Shown here piece by piece: positions 10,174 through 18,273 of a stretch of DNA of 64,000 nt. Where the stretch lies: NCBI RefSeq assembly GCF_030063305.1, contig NZ_JASISV010000001.1, forward strand, positions 868,001 through 932,000, read 5' to 3'. The translations under genes were made by a program, and so were the position numbers. How positions within the stretch are numbered: the first letter of the stretch is position 1; every line of letters begins with the position of its first letter. Under the pieces are notes generated by a model. It searched no databases. It was not told where the DNA came from and was given only the letters and a program-made list of their open reading frames with translations. Source of the stretch: Salinibacterium sp. G-O1. GTDB taxonomy: Bacteria > Actinomycetota > Actinomycetes > Actinomycetales > Microbacteriaceae.

Positions 10174-10878
10174 ATGGCGCGCAAGTCACTTGTGAGTGTT
10201 GTTTCGGATGCCGTACTCGACCAGATCGTCAGCGGAGAGATCGCGGTCGACGCCGCATTGCCGACGGAGGCCGAACTCGGCCAGACGTACGACGTGAGCC
10301 GCATGACGGTGCGTGAGGCGCTCAAGACTCTGCAGGCGCAGAACGTAGTGCGGGTAGTTCCCGGCCGCGGCACCTATGTCACCCCGATCTCTCAGTGGAC
10401 GGATCTCGCTCCCGTGCTGCGGATGGCTTCCCATGGCGCGTCACAGGGAGAAGCGTCACTGCAGCTGGTCGAGGTTCGGCGCATGATCGAGACCGGCGCG
10501 GCCGCCCTGGCGGCCACCCGGCGCACCGACGCGGATCTCGCGCTGCTCGATGTGCATTTGGACGACATGCGGCGGGGGAACGCGTCAAACGATCTCGAGC
10601 TTTTCGTGGCCGGCGACATCGCGTTCCACGACGTGATCCTGCGCGCAACCGGGAATGTTTTCGTGGGGGTGCTCTTCGACCCGCTGGCCCGAGTGATGCG
10701 GGAAAAGCGCCAGCAGACCTCGGCGGTTCCTGAAATCCAACAGCACGCGATCGCAGAGCACGAGTCTGTGCTGCTGGCGATTCGCAGCGGTGATCCCGAG
10801 AGGGCGCGGTTGGCGATGGATTCCCACATGACACAGACCTCGAACGACCTTCGGCGCTACGTCCTTCAGGCCCCATAG
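10174..10878 (+). CDS. GntR family regulator, FadR subfamily
   Basis: The 234-residue protein has an N-terminal winged helix (LPTEAELGQTYDVSRMTVRE, residues about 28-50) and a C-terminal FCD ligand domain from about residue 85 with the metal-binding style LFVAGDIAFHDVILRATGN, EHESVLLAIRSGD and MDSHM. FadR-type GntR proteins usually sense organic or sugar acids. It lies upstream of an acid-sugar operon on the same strand and is separated from it by a terminator, so it is the obvious candidate regulator of that operon. ATG 10174 follows AAAGGG; longer upstream frame is rejected. Confidence 0.9.
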   Translation: MARKSLVSVVSDAVLDQIVSGEIAVDAALPTEAELGQTYDVSRMTVREALKTLQAQNVVRVVPGRGTYVTPISQWTDLAPVLRMASHGASQGEASLQLVEVRRMIETGAAALAATRRTDADLALLDVHLDDMRRGNASNDLELFVAGDIAFHDVILRATGNVFVGVLFDPLARVMREKRQQTSAVPEIQQHAIAEHESVLLAIRSGDPERARLAMDSHMTQTSNDLRRYVLQAP

Positions 10879-10879
10879 C

Positions 10880-10919
10880 GACCCTCGCGAGGGCGTCGAC
10901 CGAGGGGTCTTTCTTTTTT
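10880..10919 (+). terminator. Rho-independent terminator after the GntR gene
   Basis: GACCCTCG and CGAGGGGTC form a stem with one bulged G, followed directly by TCTTTCTTTTTT. It is the clearest intrinsic terminator in the window and separates the regulator from the kinase operon. Confidence 0.8.
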
Positions 10920-10933
10920 GCCTTCGCCGACTG

Positions 10934-10949
10934 TAAGATGTCAGACATC
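10934..10949 (+). promoter_or_regulatory. Promoter with overlapping palindromic operator for the acid-sugar operon
   Basis: TAAGAT (10934-10939) can serve as -10. It overlaps the perfect 13-bp palindrome GATGTCAGACATC (10937-10949), whose GT-nnn-AC core has the spacing of FadR-type sites. A protein bound here would cover the -10 and the transcription start, which suggests repression by the neighbouring GntR protein. The spacing differs from the palindrome before the GntR gene. Confidence 0.5.
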
Positions 10950-10966
10950 AGTCTACGAAGGAGTAA

Positions 10967-12400
10967 ATGGTGATTGAGGAAAGCGCCCTGTTGGCACGGT
11001 TCCCCGCAGAGGTTTTTGTCGATCCCCAGCGCGTCGCTCGTGAGGCAGTCCGAGCGGCAACAGTTTTGGTCGTCCTCGATGACGACCCCACCGGAACCCA
11101 GTCCGTGTCAGACCTTCCGGTACTCACATCGTGGGAAGCCTCAGACTTCGCATGGGCTTTCGCGCAGAAAGCGCCAGCGGTATACGTACTCACCAACACA
11201 CGCAGCCTGGATCCGGCGGCTGCCGCTCAGCGCAACCGCGACATCGTCGTAGGCGCGCTTGCGGCATCCATCACGAGCGGAGTGACCGTCTCATTCGCGA
11301 GCCGAGGCGACTCCACGCTGCGAGGCCACTTCCCACTCGAGACCGACGTCATCGCCGAGACGGTCAGCCGTGCGGGCGGCGGGGATGTGGATGCCGTCAT
11401 TCTCGTTCCCGCTTTTCCCGATGCCGGACGCATCACGATCGATTCCGTGCACTACATGCGCACTCCCGACGGCCTCACGCCGGTGGCAGAGACCGAGTTT
11501 GCTCGCGATGCGACCTTCGGATACCGCAGCTCCAACCTGCGAGACTACGTGGCAGAGAAATCGGGCGGCCGCTGGGCAGCCGAGGGCGTCGTCGCTCTGA
11601 CACTCGACATCGTCCGGGGTGGAACCGACGGCATTGTCGCGGCGCTCGCCCACCTCAGCGAATCGACTCCTGTGGTCGTCGACATTGTGACCGAGAACGA
11701 TCTCCGCGCCCTGGCGCTTGGCCTCGCTGCCGCAGAAGAGTCAGGCAAGAGCCTGCTCTACCGAGTAGGCCCCCCGTTCGTGCGTGCACGCATCGGCCAG
11801 GCGCAGCGATCTCCCCTCGACGCCGCCGACGTGTTCGGACCCGAGGGCTCACCCGCTATCGGCGGGCTCATTGTCGTCGGTTCCCACGTCGGTCTCACCA
11901 CGCGCCAACTAACTTCCCTTACGGCCGCTCGCCCTCTGGCGGGCGTGCTCGAGATTGACATCGAGCAGGTGCTGGATGCGGCCACGGCCGAGTCACACCT
12001 GGCTGCGCTCGTCGAAACCGCAGTTGCGGCCCTGGCTGTGGGCGACGTGGTCGTTCACACCAGCAGGATGCTGCGACGCACGGACGACGCGGAGGAAAGC
12101 CTCGACATCTCTCGCCGGGTGTCTGCTGCCGTCGTCGAACTGGTGCAGCGGGTGCTCGCCGCTCGTCCGCCACGCTTCGTCATCGCCAAGGGCGGAATCA
12201 CCTCGAGCGATGTCGCTTCACATGGGCTCGGCATCCGTCACGCCATAGTCCGTGGCCCGATGCTGCCCGGCCTTGTTTCCCTGTGGGAGCCAGTAGACGG
12301 CCCGGCAACGGGCATCCCGTACATCGTTTTTGCCGGCAACGTCGGCGACGACGACTCGCTCACGCAGGTCGTCGGCACACTTTCCAGCATCGCCGCATAG
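10967..12400 (+). CDS. Four-carbon acid sugar kinase (DUF1537 family)
   Basis: The 477-residue protein belongs to the DUF1537 kinase family, whose studied members phosphorylate 3-oxo-tetronates, D-threonate or D-erythronate. The N-terminal substrate domain carries the hallmark VLDDDPTGTQSV (D38-D40); FASRGDSTLRGHFPLE and LVPAFPDAGR follow. The C-terminal nucleotide-binding domain has the glycine-rich GGLIVVGSHVG and FVIAKGGITSSD. ATG 10967 follows GAAGGAG with 4-nt spacing. It is the first gene of an operon with a hydroxyacid dehydrogenase and a GntP transporter, so the substrate is probably a tetronate made by that dehydrogenase. Exact substrate unproven. Confidence 0.88.
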   Translation: MVIEESALLARFPAEVFVDPQRVAREAVRAATVLVVLDDDPTGTQSVSDLPVLTSWEASDFAWAFAQKAPAVYVLTNTRSLDPAAAAQRNRDIVVGALAASITSGVTVSFASRGDSTLRGHFPLETDVIAETVSRAGGGDVDAVILVPAFPDAGRITIDSVHYMRTPDGLTPVAETEFARDATFGYRSSNLRDYVAEKSGGRWAAEGVVALTLDIVRGGTDGIVAALAHLSESTPVVVDIVTENDLRALALGLAAAEESGKSLLYRVGPPFVRARIGQAQRSPLDAADVFGPEGSPAIGGLIVVGSHVGLTTRQLTSLTAARPLAGVLEIDIEQVLDAATAESHLAALVETAVAALAVGDVVVHTSRMLRRTDDAEESLDISRRVSAAVVELVQRVLAARPPRFVIAKGGITSSDVASHGLGIRHAIVRGPMLPGLVSLWEPVDGPATGIPYIVFAGNVGDDDSLTQVVGTLSSIAA

Positions 12401-12413
12401 AGATAGGAACCCC

Positions 12414-13313
12414 ATGTCAACGAAGACCAACTACATCGTCGCTGTTCTCGGACTCGGAGCAATGGGCCTGCCCATGGCCACACGACTCGCAACCGAATTG
12501 ACGGTCCACGGATTCGATATCGCGGATGCCAGGCTCGCGCTGGCCGAAGACGCCGGCATCGCCCCCTTCGACTCCGCAGCAGCAGCAGTGTCGGGCGTCG
12601 ACGCGGTGCTGCTGGCCGTGCGCAACGGCGAGCAGCTGCGTGACGTGCTGTTCGGCGACGCCGGAATTGCCGGTGCGCTCACACCTGGCTCTGTCGTGAT
12701 CATGACGAGCACCGTCGGCATCAACGACGTGAAGGCGGTGGCCGCTCAGCTTGAGCCGTTCGGCATCGAACTCGTCGACGCACCACTCAGCGGCGGACCA
12801 GTTCGCGCGGGGGAGGGCGACCTGCTCATCGTGGTGGGGGCCAGCCCTGCCGCGCGCGAGAAGGCGCAGCCCGTACTTCAGCTGCTCGCGTCGACCCTCA
12901 CAATCATCGGTGACGTTGCCGGCGACGGACAGGCCTTCAAGACCGTCAACCAACTGCTGTGTGGCATCCACATTGCAGCAGCAGCCGAAGCTCTCGCTTT
13001 GGCTGACTCTCTGGGACTGAACGTCGAAACTACCCTCGCCACCCTGTCGGCGGGCGCAGCAGGGTCCTTCATGCTCGCCAACCGTGGGCCGCGCATGCTT
13101 GAGGCCTACACCGAGAGCGGTGCCGAGGTGCTCAGCCGCCTCGACATCTTCGTGAAGGACATGGGCATCGTCACCTCCGCCGCGCGCAACTCCGGTCTTC
13201 CCACACCGCTGGCCTCGGCCGCCGAACAGCTCTATCTGCTCGGCGCGGCGCAGGGCAAAGCCGCCGCCGACGATTCGGCGATCATCACCGTGCTCGCACC
13301 CCACCAGTCGTAA
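12414..13313 (+). CDS. NAD(P)-dependent 3-hydroxyacid dehydrogenase, LtnD-like
   Basis: This 299-residue enzyme of the 3-hydroxyisobutyrate dehydrogenase superfamily has the dinucleotide site VLGLGAMGLPMA (residues 11-22), the substrate-binding VDAPLSGGPVRAGEG and the catalytic GxxxKxxN (K176, N179 in GQAFKTVNQ). Next to a DUF1537 kinase, such enzymes are known as L-threonate 2-dehydrogenases that form the 2-oxo-tetronate; this role is inferred from context. AGATAGGAA precedes ATG 12414, 13 bp after the kinase stop. Confidence 0.87.
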   Translation: MSTKTNYIVAVLGLGAMGLPMATRLATELTVHGFDIADARLALAEDAGIAPFDSAAAAVSGVDAVLLAVRNGEQLRDVLFGDAGIAGALTPGSVVIMTSTVGINDVKAVAAQLEPFGIELVDAPLSGGPVRAGEGDLLIVVGASPAAREKAQPVLQLLASTLTIIGDVAGDGQAFKTVNQLLCGIHIAAAAEALALADSLGLNVETTLATLSAGAAGSFMLANRGPRMLEAYTESGAEVLSRLDIFVKDMGIVTSAARNSGLPTPLASAAEQLYLLGAAQGKAAADDSAIITVLAPHQS

Positions 13314-13355
13314 ATCCCGTTCCTACAATCACTCAGCGTCAAAGGAGACAACACA

Positions 13356-14804
13356 ATGGAAACCCCGGTACTACTCGCGATCGCGGCGGCGGGTATAGCC
13401 CTGCTGCTGGTGCTTATTATTCGATTCAAGGTGCAGGCCTTCGTGGCACTGCTGTTGGTGAGCATCCTGGTCGGCCTCGCCGCAGGTATCCCGCTGACGA
13501 CGATCGCCGCGACGGATGACACCCCGGAACGACTTGGCGTCATCCAGGCCATCACGACCGGCCTTGGCGGCACGCTCGGCTCCGTCGCAGTGCTGGTCGC
13601 CCTGGGGGCCATGCTGGGTCGACTCATCGAGGTCTCGGGTGGAGCATCCAGCCTCGCCGGTCGCTTCACGAGCCTTCTCGGCCCGAAGCGGGTATCTGCG
13701 GCACTGACGGCTGCTGCGCTCGTCCTTGCTATTCCGGTCTTCTTCGATGTCGGATTCATCATCCTCGTCCCGATCATCTACGGCTTCTGCAAGGCCGCCG
13801 GAGTGAACCCCGTCAAGTTCGGCCTGCCCGTCGCCGGAATCATGCTCGCAGTGCACGTTGCTGTTCCCCCGCACCCGGGAATCGTCGGCGGCGCAGCGCT
13901 CCTCGGAGCCGATCTCGGATGGGTGACCATCCTGGGGCTCGCCGTGGCGATTCCCCTTGGCGTACTCGCGCACTTCGTTGCGAAGATCATCAACCGCCGA
14001 GAGTTCACGATGCTGCCGGCGACGGCTCGTCAGTTCGCTGAATTTGGTTCGAACGACACCGACGGATTCGGTGGCGGCCGCGGAGGCGGCACCGGAACGC
14101 TGACCAAGACCGAAGCGCCGCCGACTGCTGGCACGATCATGACCCTCATCATCGTCCCGCTCGCGCTGATCATGACGGGCACCGTGGCAGCCACAGTGCT
14201 TCCCGCCGGAGATGCACTGCGTCCGTTCTTTGCCTTCATCGGTGCGCCAGTGTTCGCCTTGCTGGTCGCGCTCACCCTCGCGTTCTTCCTGTTGACGGTT
14301 CGCCGTGGATGGTCGCTTGCCCACACCGGCGAAGTGATGGAAGCGGCTCTCCCGCCGGCCGCAATCGTGATCCTGGTAACGGGCGCCGGTGGAGCCTTCG
14401 CGCGCGTGCTCACCGAGAGCGGCGTCGGCAAGGCACTGGCCGAGACGATGACCGCGACCGGCCTGCCGATCCTGCTGCTTGGATTCCTCATCTCCTTGAC
14501 TCTGCGCGCGTCGCAGGGTTCGGCAACGGTGGCCATTCTCACGACCGGTGGATTGCTGGCGGCAACTGTCGCGGGCACCGACTACTCGACGGTGCAGATC
14601 GCTCTCATCACTCTCGCGATCGCGTTCGGTGCCCTGGGGCTCTCGCACGTGAACGACTCTGGTTTCTGGGTCGTCACCCGCTACCTCGGGCTGAGCGTTG
14701 CAGACGGACTGCGCAGCTGGACGGTGCTGACCACCGTGCTCGGCGTCGCAGGATTCCTGCTGGTGAGCGTGCTGTGGTTCATTGTGAGCGCGGTCGGAAT
14801 CTAG
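13356..14804 (+). CDS. GntP family sugar-acid:H+ symporter
   Basis: The 482-residue polytopic membrane protein belongs to the gluconate permease family. It has about 12-14 hydrophobic segments, the motif VAVPPHPGIVGGAALLGAD typical of GntP proteins, and the C-terminal SHVNDSGFWVVTRYLGLS. AAAGGAGA precedes the ATG. As third gene after the kinase and dehydrogenase it probably imports the acid sugar degraded by them. A glycine-rich cytoplasmic loop (FGGGRGGGTG) near residue 240 is a spacer between the two halves. Confidence 0.9.
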   Translation: METPVLLAIAAAGIALLLVLIIRFKVQAFVALLLVSILVGLAAGIPLTTIAATDDTPERLGVIQAITTGLGGTLGSVAVLVALGAMLGRLIEVSGGASSLAGRFTSLLGPKRVSAALTAAALVLAIPVFFDVGFIILVPIIYGFCKAAGVNPVKFGLPVAGIMLAVHVAVPPHPGIVGGAALLGADLGWVTILGLAVAIPLGVLAHFVAKIINRREFTMLPATARQFAEFGSNDTDGFGGGRGGGTGTLTKTEAPPTAGTIMTLIIVPLALIMTGTVAATVLPAGDALRPFFAFIGAPVFALLVALTLAFFLLTVRRGWSLAHTGEVMEAALPPAAIVILVTGAGGAFARVLTESGVGKALAETMTATGLPILLLGFLISLTLRASQGSATVAILTTGGLLAATVAGTDYSTVQIALITLAIAFGALGLSHVNDSGFWVVTRYLGLSVADGLRSWTVLTTVLGVAGFLLVSVLWFIVSAVGI

Positions 14805-14885
14805 CGGTTCCGGGCCAGCTAGGCTGGGGGCGTGCCGACCACCACCGGCGCGTCCCCAGTCGACTATTTACGAAGGATGCCTTAG

Positions 14886-15875
14886 GTGAGTACAGAAACC
14901 GGCACGCTGTTCGAGAACCCAGACCGTAACCTCGCTCTCGAGCTGGTGCGCGCAACCGAAGCTGCGGCCATCCGCGCTGTGCCCTTCATCGGCAAGGGCG
15001 ACAAGCTCGGCGCAGACGGCGCCGCCGTTGACGCGATGCGCAAATTTCTCGGTACGGTCAACTTCGACGGGCTGGTCGTCATCGGTGAGGGCGAGAAAGA
15101 CAACGCCCCGATGCTGTTCAACGGCGAGCATGTCGGCACCGGGCGCGGCCCGGCGTGTGACATTGCGGTCGACCCGATCGACGGCACCTCGCTGACCGCC
15201 GCCGGGCGACGGAACGCAATCTCCATGATTGCGGTGTCCGACCGCGGCAGCATGCTCGATGCATCCACCGTCTTCTATATGGACAAGATCGTCACCGGTG
15301 GTGAGGGCCGCGGGGTGATCGACATTCGTCGGCCGATCGGTGAGAACATCCGCGCTTTCGCCGAGGCGAAAGGCAAGCCGGTCGACGAAATCGTCGTCGC
15401 GGTGCTCGACCGACCACGCCACGAGCAGCTGATCCAGGACATTCGCGCTACCGGCGCCGGCACGCGACTGATGCTGGACGGCGATGTCGCCGGCGGCATC
15501 AACGCCTGCCTGTACGGCACGCGCATCGACATGTGCGTCGGGATCGGGGGCAGCCCGGAGGGTGTCGCGACGGCCTGTGCCGTGAAAGCAGTCGACGGTT
15601 ACATGCAGACGATGCTCTACCCCCAGACCGACGACGAGCGTCAGCGCGGAATGGATGCGGGACTCCTCTTCGACCACGTCTACGACGCCGACGGACTGGT
15701 CACCAGTGACAACACTTTCTTCGTGGCCACCGGCGTGACGGACGGCAACCTGGTCGGCGGCGTGAAGCGCCTCGGTCCGATCATCCGCACCGAAAGCATC
15801 GTGCTGCGATCGCATTCGGGGACGATCCGCCGGGTGCACGCCGACCACCTCGCCGAGAAGTGGCTCGACCACTAG
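14886..15875 (+). CDS. glpX: Class II fructose-1,6-bisphosphatase
   Basis: The 329-residue GlpX enzyme dephosphorylates fructose-1,6-bisphosphate in gluconeogenesis. Metal-binding and catalytic segments are VIGEGEKDNAPML, VDPIDGTS and LDGDVAGGI; the family's GxGGSPEGV is present as GIGGSPEGV. GTG 14886 is fixed by an in-frame TAG immediately before it and by GAAGGA 10 bp upstream. A TAGGCT hexamer at 14819-14824 could be the -10. It lies apart from fumC, with which glpX is usually linked in actinobacteria. Confidence 0.96.
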   Translation: MSTETGTLFENPDRNLALELVRATEAAAIRAVPFIGKGDKLGADGAAVDAMRKFLGTVNFDGLVVIGEGEKDNAPMLFNGEHVGTGRGPACDIAVDPIDGTSLTAAGRRNAISMIAVSDRGSMLDASTVFYMDKIVTGGEGRGVIDIRRPIGENIRAFAEAKGKPVDEIVVAVLDRPRHEQLIQDIRATGAGTRLMLDGDVAGGINACLYGTRIDMCVGIGGSPEGVATACAVKAVDGYMQTMLYPQTDDERQRGMDAGLLFDHVYDADGLVTSDNTFFVATGVTDGNLVGGVKRLGPIIRTESIVLRSHSGTIRRVHADHLAEKWLDH

Positions 15876-15926
15876 GTCGCGGAGTCGCGTCAGCGCCGGG
15901 CGGCCCGCACCGCGGAGCCCGTCGGG

Positions 15927-17213
15927 TCAGCTGACGCCGGCGTGCTCGAACTCGACCGCGGTCAGCTGCCTCGCTGACTGCTCGAGGGTCGCGGCTGGGC
16001 CGATCACCTTGGATTCGTCGAGCGCGTTGAGCTTTCGCGCGGTGACGAGCACGCGCGACTCGAGCGAGTTCGCGAACTGGTTGTAGCTGTTGACCGTCGA
16101 GTCGATGGAGCGGCGCAGTTTGTCGGCGTGATCCGACAGCGTCGCCAGCCGCTGGTACAGCTCTTTGCTGAGGTCGAACAGGGTCTTAGCCTGGTCGGTG
16201 AGCACGTCCTGCTGCCAGGAGAAGGCGATGGTCTTCAGCACCGACCACAGGGTGACGGGGGAGGCGAGTGCCACGCGCTTGCCGAAGGCGTAGTCCATGA
16301 TGCCGGGGTCGGCCTCGAGAGCGGACGACACGAGCGACTCGCTCGGGATGAACGCGATAACCAGCTCGGGAGACGCATCGAGCCCCGCCCAATAGGCCTT
16401 GCTGGCGAGGGCGTCGATGTGGCTGCGCAACGCCTTCACGTGCTGTTTGACGAGAGCGTCGCGCCGCGCACCCTCGTCGCCACTTGCCGTGACCGGAATC
16501 TGGCTCGCCTCGAGATAGGCGTTGAACGGCACCTTGGCATCGACGGCGATGTTTTTGCCGCCGGGAAGATGCACGACCATGTCGGGCCGACCAGCGCCCG
16601 AATCGCTCGAGATGCTGTGTTGCAAGTCGAAATCGACGCGCTCGATGAGGCCGGCGGCCTGAACCACGTTGCGCAACTGGGTCTCGCCCCACACGCCTCG
16701 GGTGGAGTTGCTGCGCAGCGCTGAGGCGAGCGACTCGGTCGTCACGCGAATCTGCTCACCGGCGACCTGCGTCTGCTTGAGCTGTTCCGCGAGCTCGCCG
16801 TACTGCTGGCTGCGCTGAGTCTCCAGCTCGCTGACCTTCAGTTGCATGGTGCGCAGGGTCTCCTGCACGGGGGTGAGCGCCTGCAGCACGCGCGACTCGC
16901 GCTGGTCGCGATCGACCTGAGCCTGGGCATCCACTCGCTGGCGCTCTATGACATCGCGATGCTGCACGCGCATGGCGTCTACCTGCTCGCCGAGGGCGTC
17001 TGCCCTGGCCTGCATGGCGGCGAAGTCGGCCATGAGGGAGGACTGCACTGCGCGCTCACTGGCCTGCAGCGCGCTCAGCGCTGCCGCGTGCCTGGCCTCA
17101 ACGAGGGCCGGGTCGAGGGCCGTCGTTCGCCTGCGTGCGATCGTCACGCCGAGCGCGAGACCAATGGCGATGCCGATCGCGATGCCGAGGATGAGGGTCA
17201 TGGTGGGTTCCAT
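15927..17213 (-). CDS. rmuC: DNA recombination protein RmuC
   Basis: This 428-residue protein has an N-terminal hydrophobic anchor (residues about 5-27), a long coiled coil to about residue 150, and the RmuC nuclease-like core (TRGVWGETQLRNVV, GRPDMVVHLPGGKNIAVDAK, AFIPSESLVSSAL, FSWQQDVL). RmuC proteins limit inversions and rearrangements at short repeats in E. coli. The start is ATG 17213 or, four codons in, 17201. It converges with glpX and diverges from the LysR gene. Confidence 0.93.
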   Translation of the reverse strand: MEPTMTLILGIAIGIAIGLALGVTIARRRTTALDPALVEARHAAALSALQASERAVQSSLMADFAAMQARADALGEQVDAMRVQHRDVIERQRVDAQAQVDRDQRESRVLQALTPVQETLRTMQLKVSELETQRSQQYGELAEQLKQTQVAGEQIRVTTESLASALRSNSTRGVWGETQLRNVVQAAGLIERVDFDLQHSISSDSGAGRPDMVVHLPGGKNIAVDAKVPFNAYLEASQIPVTASGDEGARRDALVKQHVKALRSHIDALASKAYWAGLDASPELVIAFIPSESLVSSALEADPGIMDYAFGKRVALASPVTLWSVLKTIAFSWQQDVLTDQAKTLFDLSKELYQRLATLSDHADKLRRSIDSTVNSYNQFANSLESRVLVTARKLNALDESKVIGPAATLEQSARQLTAVEFEHAGVS

Positions 17214-17275
17214 GCACGAAGTGTCGCACTGGCCGCAGACAATCGCTGGCTGCGAATCACCGGCGCAGCCGACAC

Positions 17276-17281
17276 TATGGT
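17276..17281 (+). promoter_or_regulatory. -10 hexamer TATGGT for the LysR gene, leaderless spacing
   Basis: TATGGT ends 6 nt before ATG 17288, with no ribosome binding site between. Confidence 0.5.
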
Positions 17282-17287
17282 GAGTTC

Positions 17288-18211
17288 ATGAGCTCCCAGG
17301 CGCCCGACCCGCTGGATGTGAGCACCGACGACCTGCGCTACCTTCTCGCCGTGGCGCGCTCGGGCCGGCTGGTGTCGGCCGCCACCCTGCTCGGGGTCGA
17401 CCACACCACGGTGCGCCGCAGGCTCGACAGGCTGGAGTCCGCGCTCGGCGTGCGTCTTCTTGACCGTGGGGCCGACGGCTGGGAACTGACGGCGATCGGG
17501 CGGGATGTCGCGGCCAGGGCCGCACCGCTCGAACACGTCGTCGAACAGGTGCTGGGCGCCGCCTCCGGCGGCAGCGACGGCGTGCGAGGCACGGTGCGGA
17601 TCGTGGCTCCCGAGGGCTTTGCGACCACCTTCGTCACGCCATGCCTCGTGCGGGTGCAGGCACAGCACCCCGGAATCGCCATCGAGCTCGTCACATCCAC
17701 CAGCCCGCTGAGCCTGCGCGGTTCCGGCTACGACATCGCCGTGACCATCGGGTCAGCGGCGAGCTCGAGGCTGACCGCCGAGCCTCTCGCGCCGTATGCG
17801 CTGCGGCTGTACGCGGCGCCGTCGTACCTGGCTGCGCACCCACCCATCGAGTCGCTGGCCGACTTGGAGCGGCATCCACTCATCTTCTATGTGGATGCCC
17901 TGCTCACCGTGCGCGACCTCGATCTGGCCCCAGTTCTCAGTGGCATGCGCGTTGGCTTCGGTTCCACGAACGTCTTCGCGCAGCTGGAGGCGACCCGGCA
18001 GGGCGCGGGCATCGGACTGCTGCACGCATTCATGGGCGAGCCGGATGACCGTCTGGTCGGCGTGCTGCCGAAGGAGGTCGATTTCCGGCTGCAGTTCTCG
18101 CTGTCGGTGCGCCGGGACAGCCTGTCGGTCGACGCGGTGCGGTTGGTGCGCGACGCCCTCAAGCAGGAGGTGCGTTCGCGCGCAAAGGAACTTCTGCCGC
18201 CTGTGCGATAA
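17288..18211 (+). CDS. LysR family transcriptional regulator
   Basis: The 307-residue protein has an N-terminal winged helix (LLAVARSGRLVSAATLLGVD, residues about 19-38, and TTVRRRLDRLE) and a LysR substrate domain starting near residue 100. It sits 62 bp upstream of mmsA on the same strand and is the likely regulator of mmsA. LysR proteins usually are transcribed divergently from their target; here the order is collinear, so the two may share transcripts or the regulator may act on the intergenic repeats. Confidence 0.9.
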   Translation: MSSQAPDPLDVSTDDLRYLLAVARSGRLVSAATLLGVDHTTVRRRLDRLESALGVRLLDRGADGWELTAIGRDVAARAAPLEHVVEQVLGAASGGSDGVRGTVRIVAPEGFATTFVTPCLVRVQAQHPGIAIELVTSTSPLSLRGSGYDIAVTIGSAASSRLTAEPLAPYALRLYAAPSYLAAHPPIESLADLERHPLIFYVDALLTVRDLDLAPVLSGMRVGFGSTNVFAQLEATRQGAGIGLLHAFMGEPDDRLVGVLPKEVDFRLQFSLSVRRDSLSVDAVRLVRDALKQEVRSRAKELLPPVR

Positions 18212-18219
18212 CGCAGATC

Positions 18220-18268
18220 CAGTGTGCACTAATAGCCCTTGAATGCAGATGGCCGACAGTTCACACTG
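18220..18268 (+). promoter_or_regulatory. Inverted half-sites CAGTGTG / CACACTG before mmsA
   Basis: CAGTGTG (18220-18226) and its reverse complement CACACTG (18262-18268) frame the lysR-mmsA gap; their centres are 42 bp apart, four helical turns. The first is part of AGTGTGCACT. This layout would suit a LysR-type tetramer. No clear -10 can be singled out. Confidence 0.35.
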
Positions 18269-18273
18269 GGGGC

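Noticed and set aside
13371-14648. A 425-codon open frame antisense to the GntP permease
   Set aside because: Composition is typical of an antisense shadow (Arg, Asp, Gln, His rich) and the plus-strand gene is certain.
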